DNA of 11,129 nucleotides from Coprinopsis marcescibilis (GCA_004369085.1 ML210582.1:2803-13931); one strand, 5' to 3'. Positions 1 to 9,147 are shown, counted from the stretch's first letter. Numbers and translations are program-made. The notes: a model not told the origin generated them from the letters alone.

Positions 1-286
1 CCTTTCTCGAACAATGGAGCGAACTTGGTGCAACTTTGTCGTTGTAGTTGCGCATTTTCGATACTGTAGGTGTTCCTCTCATTCCGTAATACTGATACAT
101 ACTTTGCGTAGACCTTATGCAAGGCCTCTATGTCTTCCAGTGACTGCAAAGCCATTCAAGAACGTTGGAGCGCCAAGATGACGTGGCCGGAACTTGCAAT
201 GAAATAAGAACTGCGGCACCCCTTCTCGCTGTCCCGAACTTCAAGCGACAAAGATTCTCTGGAGAACTTATCTGATGCCAGGAGGG
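1..286. other. Upstream flank, no gene recognised
   Basis: No convincing coding segment, RNA gene or repeat was seen here. It probably holds the distal promoter of the gene starting at 349 and possibly the end of a neighbouring transcript lying outside the window. Confidence 0.5.
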
Positions 287-294
287 TATATATA
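287..294 (+). promoter_or_regulatory. TATA box of the DUF1996-CBM1 gene
   Basis: TATATATA lies 55 bases upstream of the ATG at 349, inside a TA-rich stretch following GGAGGG. The spacing fits a core promoter with transcription starting roughly 25-35 bases downstream and a short leader. The leader (about 315-348) is pyrimidine-rich, as is common in fungal genes. Confidence 0.6.
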
Positions 295-348
295 CGCTAG
301 CCAAAGGCCATCTACACCAGTATCTGGCACATCCAGTCTCTCCAAAAG

Positions 349-1755
349 ATGACGTGGCTTTCTCTCATCCTCGCTGCAGCCCTGGCCGTGCCTTCCCAGG
401 CCGCCCTTCGTTTCGGCTGCTCAACGCTGACCATCCAACGCCTCGACCCCCTCGTCCAGCCTGGCAGGACGCCATCCTCCCACGTCCACCAGATTGTCGG
501 CGGCAACGCCTTCCACCCCAACATGACGGGGAACATCGGCGATCAGGCGACCTGCACGACCTGCACCTTCTCTGAGGACTTTTCCAACTACTGGACAGCC
601 ACCATGTACTTCAAACACCCCAACGGTACTTACAAGCGTGTGCCTATCATGCAGAACACCGCGCTCCCCAATGGTATCAATGGTGGCATGACCATCTACT
701 ATACACAGCAGGACTTCAACTCGAATGGAAACCTCAAGATCACCGCATTCCCGCCTGTAAGTCACGCTGGGGCTCAGATCGGTATGGTAACTGACTGATA
801 ATTGCGACTAGGGGTTCCGTATGGTCGTCGGAAATCCTACTGCTAACGGCAAAGTCTCCAACGGTCTCAAATTCGTCTGCTTGGCCGATAAAGGCACGCG
901 CTTCCCCGAGCTCGACACGTTCCCAACAACAAAGTGCAGAGCCGGTATCATGACCGTCCACCACTTCCCCGCGTCAGTCCCCTTGCCCTCCTAGTACCCA
1001 CCTACCACCCACTCACGCTGCTACCTACAGATGCTGGGACGGAAAAACACTCGACCCCCCAGACCACCAATCCCACATGTACAGCACCGTCCGGGAGGCG
1101 TTCCTGAATGGCGGGCCGTGCCCCGCCTCGCACCCCGTGCGCGTGCCGCAGGTCGCGTACGAGACGCTCTGGGATACCACCCAGTTCGACAACATGTGGC
1201 CTGCGGACGGGCAGAACCCCTTCGTGCTGAGCTACGACGACAGCCGGGGGTACGGCACCCACGCGGACTACGTGTTTGGGTGGAAGGGCGACAGCCTGCA
1301 GCGCGCCATGGACTCGGGGTGCATGTTCAACGCGTGCGAGAATGGGCGGCCGCTGAAGTCGCAGGGCGTGGCGGCGATGAATGCGTGTAGTGTTAAGGAT
1401 ATGGTTGGCGAGGATATTGGGAGCAATGGATGTAAGTTCGGTTTGTGGTTTATGGTTAGCGCTTGCTTATGGTATCGCAGGGATATCTCGTCTGCCGGGG
1501 TCTGGACAGGTCGACCCAGTCCCAGTCCCCGTCACCAGCACCCAATTCCCGCCCCCCGTCGTTACTCAACCTGCTCCTGGCGGCACCGTCCCCCGCTTCG
1601 GCCAGTGTGGAGGGTAAGAGCGGTCATATCATTCAATGAGGTTGTACGCTGACTACACATGCGCATACTACAGCCAAGGATACACTGGCCCAACACAATG
1701 TGCTGAGCCGTACAGCTGCCAAGCTACCAACCAATACTACTCTCAGTGCTTGTAA
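349..1755 (+). CDS. Secreted DUF1996 protein with C-terminal CBM1 (five exons)
   Basis: Exons are 349-756, 812-972, 1031-1431, 1481-1613 and 1674-1755. All introns are GT-AG (55, 58, 49 and 60 nt) and the frame closes exactly, giving 394 residues. Residues 1-18 form a signal peptide ending SQA. The DUF1996 domain follows: it opens with RLDPLVQPG and SHVHQIVGGNAF, contains CWDGK and DHQSHM, and ends near DIGSNGWISRLPG. A proline/valine/threonine linker (from about 1510) leads to a CBM1 at the extreme C-terminus. It runs FGQCGG to YYSQCL, has four cysteines and the tyrosines expected on the flat cellulose-binding face. Sequons NMT and NGT suggest N-glycosylation. The DUF1996 reaction is not known; the CBM1 implies action on or near cellulose outside the cell. 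The second donor (GTCAGT at 973) is the least canonical, but it is the only one that restores the CWDGK frame. Confidence 0.92.
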
Positions 1756-2033
1756 GCAGTCGACTGGAGCTCAAGCTGGCGTCGTTTGTACAATGTGATT
1801 ATGGTTTTACTATCTCGTTTCTTCATGTCTTATGTTCTAAACCCCCTTTTTATCTCGTCAAAATAATTATTAACTTTGTTGAGAATATGAGCCATGTTGT
1901 CACCACAGCTCCGGAATATTTGTTGAAAAATACTGTCATAAAAAAGCTTTTATAGAATCGTGGGTGATGCCACAGCAGTCGCTGTGCACGTTCTGATAGA
2001 CCATTCGCGTGGACATCATTAATATATGATATA
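1756..2033. other. 3' flank of the DUF1996-CBM1 gene, up to the Helitron
   Basis: A T-rich region following the TAA at 1753-1755, expected to hold the 3' UTR and polyadenylation site. AT-rich motifs occur around 1859-1870 and 1929-1945, but no single poly(A) signal can be chosen. The last base, A2033, is the host base next to the Helitron 3' end. Confidence 0.5.
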
Positions 2034-2060
2034 CTAGCTGCTTACCCGTGCTTCGCACGG
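2034..2060 (-). repeat. Helitron 3' terminus: hairpin plus CTAG
   Basis: On the - strand this is a 6-bp stem CCGTGC/GCACGG closed by a 3-base loop (2060-2046), then a 12-base spacer-plus-end finishing in CTAG, then host T. This is the standard Helitron termination signal: a GC-rich hairpin about 10-12 bases upstream of CTRR, read by the Rep protein as the stop point for strand transfer. Confidence 0.88.
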
Positions 2061-2163
2061 TGTCCTGTGAATTCGATAGCACAAAGTGATAGTCAACGCT
2101 AAGTTTAAAACCGATGTATCAATAAATGCGCATAGTGTCTACTGGAAGTCCATAGCTCAACCA

Positions 2164-3217
2164 CTACTGCGAGCACTCAGAGCTTGTGGAAGCCTGAGTT
2201 GAAAGCGGACTGCTCGCACTGTCTTCAATTCGAGCCCGTTTAGAGCGTACATTCGAATAAGAGAACTTGAGAGGTGTTATCGGCTCGGCTTTGCGCTTTC
2301 CCTTGAGAGGTGTGTCATCTAAAGAAATTTAGTCATCGCTAACTACAACCATAGGAGGCCACTTACCGAGAATCTCAAAAGGACCCTCGACAGAAGGCAC
2401 AGGGGCCTTGCCAAGCAAGGTAACTTCCTCCACTCTGAGCTCAAGGTTGATGCGACGGCCTGCATCCCCATTCATGACAGTATCAAGCCCACAGAGAGAT
2501 CCTTCCACTGATACGTATGATCCTTGCTGAATAAACCCCTTCCGCTTCTTCGCATCTTTCAAGAATGCCCATCAGCTGGAATTTATGTTGACATAGCTTG
2601 TGATACCAATGGTAGTAGCCTGGCCCAACATGGATACATATGGCTTGATGAGAAGCTTGAAAACAATGCGATCAGATGTAACGGTCACGGATTCAACAAC
2701 ACCACATACGCAGATGTATGCTGGAGTCCTTGGATCAACCGCATCCTCAGCTTCGGGATTGACTGGACCAAACGGGATCAACTAAAATTGGGGTTAATTA
2801 CTCAGTTACAGGCCAATTTATTGAGGGCATACCTGCTTAATGTCGCCAATAAGCTTATAGGCCCTAATGTCAAGGCCATTGAACAGAAGGTTGTGGGTCT
2901 TCAAATAATCTTGAGGCAACTTGTCAGGCGTATCAGGCATCCCAGAGATCTGGACATGTTATTCAACTGCGAGGAATCAGATACAAAGGCAACATACCTG
3001 TGCAGAGATAAAATATGCATGCGGGGTCACTAAAGGATCACCCATATTAAAGTAACGAAGAATGCCAAGGGCATCATCACCTGCGGGGCCATCATTCAGG
3101 ATAAAGAGGTGCGTGTCGAACACATGGTCGCGTGCACTCTTCTCCTTCTTGAGTACCCGGCCATTCTCAAGGACAACAATGCCAGAGAGTAACTCAGCCC
3201 TTGGTAGTAAGTGACAT
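2164..3217 (-). pseudogene. Helitron accessory gene, probable OB-fold/ssDNA-binding-like protein (four exons, one TGA)
   Basis: Exons on the - strand: about 3217-2998, 2949-2833, 2781-2367 and 2318-2164. Introns are GT-AG of 48, 51 and 48 nt, several with a TAAC-like branch site, and the joins keep one frame. The product is about 345 residues. Exon 1 gives LLSGIVVLENGRVLKKEKSA; exon 3 gives two beta-rich stretches (VCGVVESVTVTSDRIVFKLL and GSYVSVEGSLCGLDTV) of OB-fold character. Exon 4 is basic and serine-rich, with KGKRK and RSKRAR as likely nuclear-localisation signals. It lies downstream of the helicase on the same strand, inside the element. An RPA-like role in handling single-stranded DNA is inference. 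Defects: an in-frame TGA at 2572-2574 just before Trp, where arginine fits. The best start, ATG at 3217, is one base out of frame with the rest, so it suggests a small indel near 3200-3210 or another start exon. Confidence 0.68.
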
Positions 3218-3555
3218 AATGCGTGATGAGAGTAGAGTATCAAAGAATTTAGAGAGCGAATGGATTATGGTACGTTGGGTTGGGTCAGCAAACACTCATA
3301 TTATATACTTGAGGACCTCTGGAGAACATGCCAAACATTTGGGAACATTCTGAAGCCTCTCAGGATAATTCCAGAATTTTCCGAGGATTCTAAGTATTTC
3401 CTTCGCTTGTATCCATGCTGAGTGGGCCGGGTTCTGATTGGGGTTTGCACTATACCAAATTAGGCGCTCAAGATTGTTGCAAACCCAACGCACCCTTCCC
3501 AGACTCTAAACGGTGACGCAATGTGCCCTGGCGGAATATACAAAGACAGCTATAT
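3218..3555. other. Spacer between the two Helitron genes
   Basis: It lies between the helicase stop (TAA at 3556-3558 on the - strand) and the accessory gene start. It carries the accessory gene's promoter and leader and presumably the helicase 3' UTR. A 65-residue open frame on the - strand (3296-3493) shows no family features and overlaps the TATA region, so it is not called as a gene. Confidence 0.5.
3300..3307 (-). promoter_or_regulatory. TATA box of the accessory gene
   Basis: TATATAAT on the - strand lies about 83 bases upstream of the ATG at 3217, followed by a CT-rich leader (about 3250-3218). This fits independent transcription of the accessory gene and supports a start near 3217. 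Confidence 0.45.
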
Positions 3556-6500
3556 TTAATCTATCAAAACCTCTGGATATACAATATTCAATGTTCTACA
3601 CTCTGTTTCATCCTCAGGTAAGAGTATTTTGATCCTTTGTTGAGATGTAACTTGTGAAAGTGCAACATAAAGTTGTCCATGAGCAAAAACTGGAGCCCAG
3701 AGATCCAAGCCTACCCATTTAACTGACTGTCCTTGAGCCTTGTTGATAGTGAGTGCAAATGCAAGCCGCACTGGGAATTGGCGGCGACGAAATTTGAAGG
3801 TCAACTCGTTGGTATCAGTCGGGATCAACGAAATGCGAGGGATGAACACAGCTTGTTGGTCATGCTCTCCACCAAGGATACGCACTTCCAAGACCCTGTC
3901 AGTCATCCGTGTCACAATGAGGCGTGTCCCATCACATAAACCATGCTTTGGTGCAAGGTTTCAAAGGAGAATGAGTGGAGCACCCAGCTTCACAGACAAC
4001 TCGCCAGGAGGAAGTCCTGATGCGTTGACGGAGTGAAGAAACTTGACTGGGATCGGATGCATAGCATCTGGGCTCTCGCCATCTTCAGAGATCATTTTGT
4101 CTGCACTGATATAGGTGTGTTTAAGCCCTGCCATCTCGTTGAGAACAGTGCTATTAAGGTCCGAAACATCTGAATTTCGTGGGGCAAGTATCATTTGATT
4201 GAGAAAATATCCAGGTGTTGGTGGAGTGGCAGAGTCAACACCTGGATAAATGTATTGAATAAGCAACTCTGTGCTGTTGATGCACATGTCTTCTGGGAAG
4301 TGCTGGTACTTTTCATTGTGTAAATTGTGCCCATGTCCAGCATCGTTGAGGAAGTTGGCAAATGTAGTCGATGACATGTCGTTTGGGTCAAGTCGCATGT
4401 TGTGCCGAAGGTGGAGGATGTGAATATGCCGCCAGAGGTAGGATTCCTTCAGGGTCGCACTGAGAATGTCTTCTCAGGTTCCCCTTCGAATGACTGGTAG
4501 TGTCTGTTGGAAATCTCCACCAAATACAACTGTTATCCCTCCAAAAACGCGGTCATTCTCTCGGATGTCACGACAGGTCCGGTCCAGTGCCTCAAATGCA
4601 TGTCGGTGTTGTGGTACAGCCTCGTCCCATATGATGGCTCTAGTTTGAAGGAGTAGACCTGCACGGTGGGAGTTCTTGGATGTGTCGCAGAGGGAGTCTT
4701 CGGTTAAAGTGCCAACTGGGATTTTGAACATTGAATGAGATGTTCGTCCCCCAGGAATCAAAAGGGAGGCAATCCCAGACGAAGCCACACACAGGATAAC
4801 ACCACCCTGACTTCAAACCTTGTTGCAGATGGTCTTATAGACAAATGTCTTCCCTGTGCCACCTGGGCCATGCAAAAAGAATAATTGGCCGATATTCCCA
4901 TCAATTGACTCCATAATTTGATTATACGCATAAAGCTGTTCTGGGTTGAGGAGTGCATGTCGAGTGGACCATGCGCGTGCTTCAGAGTTGTTGTTGTAGT
5001 TCAGTTGTTCCACGATCAATGGATTTGCTTCGAGTTCATTCCAGTTGTTGATAGGCTGGGGCATGCCAGGAAAGCTGCTAAGAGATCGGTTACTCTCCAT
5101 GAGCAGATGGTTGATAATATAAAGGCCATAGTCGTAGACCTGTTCGTCAGATGGGTTGTCAATACTGTGGTTGGTGAGATGGTATCGCAAATTGTCACAC
5201 ATCTGAACCTTGAACTGCTCCCACAACAGCTCAGGCTGAGATGGCGAACAAAAGAGGAGAACAGTAATGAACAACTGGCGGAGTTGTGTCCCAGTTCCCA
5301 TTTCTGAAGCTTCCGCCATGCACTGTCTCCACTCCCCATCATCCTCCAGAAGACCTCGGGCGATACACACATCGCAGAATGTTGGGTGTACAACCCCATC
5401 ATTGGTGCATAGGGCCTCAAATGACTGTGGACCACGGACCACTGTGAGCAGAGTTCGGAGATAGAAACGCTCCCCAGCAGTTGGAGGGACAAACACCATC
5501 CGTCCAAGTGAGAACTGGGCTCAGCGAACTCGCCATACATGTTGCTGCTTGTTGTAGACAAAGTGTTGAGGAAATTCCGGGTATGTATATTGCTGCGCCA
5601 GCTGTCCCAATTCGCCATCATTTGCGTTGGCTCGAAAGAATGCAGTCAATGTTGTCTTCTCCTCAGATGCACGTTGAAGGACTTCTGCAGGACTCTCATC
5701 CTCATCAAATACAATTAAATGTTGTCCCGGAAGATGAACTTGAAGCCGCTCTACACTTGGGGTCTGCTGGTGAATTGGAAGATGGAGGATACGCCACACA
5801 GACTCAGGTGCTGAAAGATAGTGACCCAGTATGAACCGTTGCACCTCATCCCTCTCATCAACCTGTACATCCCTCCCTGTCCGCTGACGCAGTGTTTCTA
5901 GTGTTGCTCGATCTGGGCCTTTCTCCATATATTTGACGACATAGCCTATTGATCCAAGGCTGGCTGCACACTCAACGTTGATGTGGCAGTTGAATGTGGC
6001 AGAGAGAAATGGGTTGTAAGGAACAATGGATGAATTATCCACTGAATGGCTTCCTACTAAGTACCGGTGCCCATTGTCTGGTCGTTTATAGTTTGGGAAC
6101 CCATTGCTGTTGATTGTGGTCGTTTGGGTGAATTCTTTTGGAAATCGTCGTATGCATTTCCCATCCTCCATGCATGGTGCACGTGGATTTAGTGGACCAC
6201 ATGGACCATGAACCATACAGTTTTTGACTGTTTCGAAGAGAATAGGCTCCGTCTCAGGGTCTGGCCAATATGCTCGTATGCATGAGTCGATCGCTTCAGG
6301 CATGGTGAGCTTGTGCGATGGGGCAAGAAAAATGAGGGAGTGCATGTGGGGCAGACCACGTTTTTGGAATTCGATTGTGTATACGTAGGCTACGGTGGTC
6401 CCAAACACACCATTCTTGTATATGTCCTCTAACAGCGCATTCTTCTTCATCTGGAACACCCGAGCCACCAAATCTGGCCTGTCGAATGCTGTCTGTCTGT

Positions 6501-8465
6501 TCAGAAGCTCCCGTGTGATTTCATCCCATCTGGGATTACACGTCATTGTTAAGAAAAGGTCGACTTTGCAGAAATGTCGGGCAACAGCCATAGCATCCTG
6601 ATAATGCTGCATCATGTTTCAGGGCCCCCCAATATAGGAGGATGGCAAGACCACCCTGCGACCCAGCTGAATTCACCATCGTTGTTGTGCGAGATGGCAT
6701 CTTCGAGCCCACTGTAGAGCTCGGCTCTGATCTTGGATTGATTGTGGCGGATGAACCGAAGTCGATTTTGGTCTGCTGATGCCCACATGTCAACAATGTA
6801 GCGAGTGAAAAGGCGGCCAGCATGCAAGAGGGTCTGAGCTTCGTTGTGGCAGTACTGTATGCGAAATGCAGTGAACCGGGTTTGCGAGAGACAGCTGTTG
6901 CTCACAGCACTGAGGTCCTCCTTGTCTTGAAGTTTGAGCTGCTCTGACCACCCAAGTTCGCCGTAGATGAACAGAAGTGGGTACTGCAGAGGAGCATATG
7001 CAGGGTGCAAGTCGCTGATCCGATGTAAGCCCTGACCTTGAAGGCGCAGCACAATATCCCTCCCTTCATCATACCCCTCAGTCCCTGGCATGATGATTGC
7101 AAATTCACTTGTGGTAGGCTGGTTGTATGTCCTTCGATCCTGTCCAGGGAGCAGCTGTAGCCTGACACTGACTTGAGGAATGTGCTGCTTGGCCATGACA
7201 TTGTATGCACTTTTATATATGTGTGTGTAAGGGTTGAAGCAATCCAGCAAGTTCTGTAGGCATTGCATGATCCCGCGGTCCAGGTCAGAGTTGAGGTCAA
7301 GATGGTGCCAAAGAGCATCGAATGGCTCATAGATGTACACTTGAGTGTATCGAGGTGTTGTGCTTCCATGAGGTGTCAGTGCTCCAGAGTAATGGTAGAG
7401 TTCGCCACATATCTGAAAGATTGGGGTGGACTGACCATCATTGAGAGTATGGTCTTCAAGCACTCCCAAGGACGTAAAGGAGAAGGCGCGGTTGTACTTC
7501 CATATATCTTCATGGAACTTCTTGGCTTGTTCATCTTGTGAGTTGAGGAGGTGTTGGAGAGGTGTTGGTGGCTCTCTCAAAAGAGGCAGCTGGACTCGAC
7601 CTGAATCACAGCATGACCCAAATTTTGGATTGATGTGGGAGGAGCTGGTAAGCCGTTCATTGCCCCAGTGCAATGCATTGCAGTAGGGGCACTTGACATC
7701 CATCCGTCCAAGGTCATGTCGAGACACAGGGTCACGATAAGGCTGCTGTGCTGCCAAAAAAAGGGAATGGGGCGGGAGACGCCATGGAGGGGCTACCACA
7801 GCAGGTTAGTAACCCCAAAATCAAGAAGAGAGGAATAAACACACCATTTGCTCGCAAAGGACCATGTCGATGCGATTCTGTTTCTATGACTTCTCTAATT
7901 CTTCTCTGGTGTTCTCGGGAGGTATCCATAGCTGCTTGTGCAGCGTCACGGGTTTCCGGTGCAAGAGTCATTGACGGAGTCATCATTTGGACATGTCTGT
8001 CAAGTTGTGGCACTTGTTGGGATGTGCTCTGAGGTGCATGTTGTGTTGGCTGGGTATTTGGAGGGGTTGGCAGAGAGTCGGTCTGGATGTTTGAGCATTC
8101 AGCCCTTTCGCGTTCTCTGCAATGTTGCTGGCCAAGAGACCGATTCAGATTGACTGGCAGACGTGGTTGTGTGCAAGGTGGAGTTGGCAGGTGACCTGTG
8201 TCATTCTCCCTCTGCAAATGCTCTCGCTCTCTGCGGCGCTGCTGTGCCAAAGACCGGTTGTTGACGGAGGTTGTCTACAGCCAGAGAAGTTCAGTTAAAT
8301 GTTGGCTGAGAAAAATGACAACATATGTATTACCTGGCGTGTTGGTGCAATGTTCTCAGATCCAGGTGCCTGAGTTCGCAGTGTGATCGGGGTTAGAGGA
8401 AAGGTGAGGTTGAGAGTGTCTTGTAGAACAGGTTGTGAGATGCGATGGCCACACGGCCTGTCCAT
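3556..8465 (-). pseudogene. Helitron Rep-helicase, three exons, five TGA stops and one frameshift
   Basis: Exons are 8465-8334, 8274-7845 and 7792-3556; introns of 59 and 52 nt are GT-AG, the second with a TACTAAC branch site. The product would be about 1,600 residues. In order: a low-complexity N-terminus with an RRREREH repeat; a cysteine-rich LGRMDVKCPYC segment; a Helitron_like_N Rep domain with motif 1 (LFLTMTCNPRW), the HUH-type HMH (6348-6340) and two tyrosines in YVVKY (5943 and 5931); then a PIF1-family helicase with Walker A GPGGTGKT (4869-4846), WDEA near 4629-4618, GGDFQQ, and TINKAQGQS. The protein would nick DNA, hold the 5' end through tyrosine and unwind the strand for rolling-circle transposition. 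Breaks: TGA at 6619-6621, 5521-5523, 4813-4815, 4474-4476 and 3961-3963, and a net one-base deletion (or two-base insertion) near 6662-6685. The motif VI arginine reads Gln (CAA, 3654-3652). Upstream non-coding or coding exons beyond 8465 are possible. Confidence 0.88.
8043..8271 (-). repeat. Two-unit tandem protein repeat in the Rep-helicase N-terminus
   Basis: Two units of about 38-39 residues follow each other in exon 2. Each starts NRSL(A/G)QQ, continues into an RERE-rich basic/acidic stretch and ends LPTPP(C/N)TQP. The copies are clearly related but diverged. The composition suggests a disordered or coiled segment; no function can be assigned. Confidence 0.65.
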
Positions 8466-8935
8466 ACTGGGATCCTTGTTCTCTGCATCAGAATTTAGAA
8501 GCCTGGAGATTGGAAATCACTGGTCAGAGCAAGAGACCACATCTGGAGAAGGCAGGTACTCACATATCAGATGAGAAAACATGCAAAATAAGGAGAAAGG
8601 TGGGAGGTCAAGCACTGGACACGCCAAACATGCACAAAAGACGCGACACAGGGGGCGGAATTGAGGTTACCTGTTCCAGAAATTTCTTGCAATTGAGGTC
8701 CGGAGGCGTGAGTTCAACCGAGCAATCAATAAACCAAAAAATATACATTAAAGAACGTACAGACAACACGCAAATTCCGAATATACTTTACTGACACTGT
8801 GCGTGCCGGCGAATCTGACACTGTGATGCAATTCGGCAGTCCCTCTGTACCCATTGTACGGGACACACCGCAGCACAACGATAGCTACCTGAAAAGGGAA
8901 GGGGTTGCATGGTGGTGGTAGCTTGGAAGTTTGAA

Positions 8936-8949
8936 CTCGCTGCAGCGAG
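8936..8949. repeat. 14-bp perfect palindrome
   Basis: CTCGCTGCAGCGAG reads the same on both strands. It lies 12 bases from a second inverted repeat in the Helitron 5' non-coding region and may be a dimeric protein-binding site or a foldable element. Confidence 0.7.
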
Positions 8950-8953
8950 CGAC

Positions 8954-8979
8954 CGTCACCGTGACGCGTCGCGCGTCAC
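8954..8979. repeat. GC-rich inverted repeat with three TGACG half-sites
   Basis: GTGACGCG and CGCGTCAC (8961-8968 and 8972-8979) form an 8-bp perfect inverted repeat around a 3-base centre. Including CGTCA at 8954, three TGACG half-sites in alternating orientation lie within 26 bases. TGACG is the core of ATF/CREB-type bZIP sites, so this may be an upstream activating element of the helicase promoter; that role is inference. Confidence 0.6.
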
Positions 8980-9096
8980 ACGCACAGTCGTGGCCAGCAA
9001 GAGGGCCGTGCGAAACTAATCTCGAGCTTGATGGCTGAAGCGGCTGGAGCCTTGCTGATAATAAGATATGATAGGTAGCGGGAGTACGGCGGACCG

Positions 9097-9114
9097 GTTT
9101 GTCTCGAGACAAAC
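9097..9114. repeat. 18-bp perfect palindrome near the Helitron 5' end
   Basis: The 18 bases centred on CTCGAG are perfectly self-complementary and lie 33 bases inside the 5' terminus. The position is suitable for a Rep-binding or single-strand-folding element at the initiation end. Confidence 0.7.
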
Positions 9115-9137
9115 GTGAGAAAAACCGTTGGAATTTG

Positions 9138-9147
9138 TTATAATAGA
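9138..9147 (-). repeat. Helitron 5' terminus
   Basis: On the - strand the element starts TCTATTATAA directly after host A (complement of T9148). A TC start followed by an AT-rich run is typical of Helitron 5' ends and marks where strand transfer begins. Confidence 0.7.

Larger units (their letters stand above)
2034..9147 (-). mobile_element. Helitron rolling-circle transposon, 7,114 bp, termini visible, coding genes broken
   Basis: Read on the - strand, the element begins TCTATTATAA at 9147 and ends CTAG at 2037-2034. A short hairpin ends 12 bases before the 3' terminus. The flanking host bases are A (5' side, complement of 9148) and T (3' side, complement of 2033), the AT target typical of Helitrons, with no target-site duplication. 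Inside, on the same strand, are a Rep-helicase gene (8465-3556) and an OB-fold-like accessory gene (about 3217-2164). Both genes carry TGA stops at expected arginine positions, and the helicase has a frameshift, so this copy should not encode its own transposase. CpG is scarce in the coding part compared with the flanking host gene. The 3' end is very well supported; the 5' end rests on the TC, the AT-rich start and the host T. Confidence 0.85.
8466..9147 (-). promoter_or_regulatory. Helitron 5' non-coding region with promoter and palindromes
   Basis: About 680 bases lie between the 5' terminus and the helicase ATG. They should contain the helicase promoter and the Rep recognition sequence. 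A TA-rich stretch near 8738-8756 could be a core promoter. A GTGAGT donor (near 8565) and a CTCCAG acceptor (near 8505) on the - strand would make a leader intron of about 61 nt, but this is uncertain. Also present are an 11-bp direct repeat (8791-8801 and 8815-8825) and three palindromes listed separately. Confidence 0.5.

Noticed and set aside
740..964. Antisense open frame across the first intron of the DUF1996 gene
   Set aside because: It is a shadow of exons whose splicing and domain match are clear on the + strand.
3296..3493. 65-residue - strand open frame between the Helitron genes
   Set aside because: No recognisable family, and it overlaps the probable TATA box and leader of the accessory gene.
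4918..5834. Open frames on the + strand at 4918-5307 and 5481-5834
   Set aside because: They lie antisense to the helicase exon, which carries conserved motifs, and have no family features of their own.
3961..6621. TGA read as an amino acid (recoding or readthrough) in the Helitron genes
   Set aside because: The gene also has a frameshift and a lost motif VI arginine, and the host gene at 349 uses ordinary codons. CpG mutation explains all six stops.
2034..9147. LTR retrotransposon or terminal-inverted-repeat DNA transposon
   Set aside because: No long terminal repeats, inverted ends or target duplication are seen, and the protein is a Rep-helicase.
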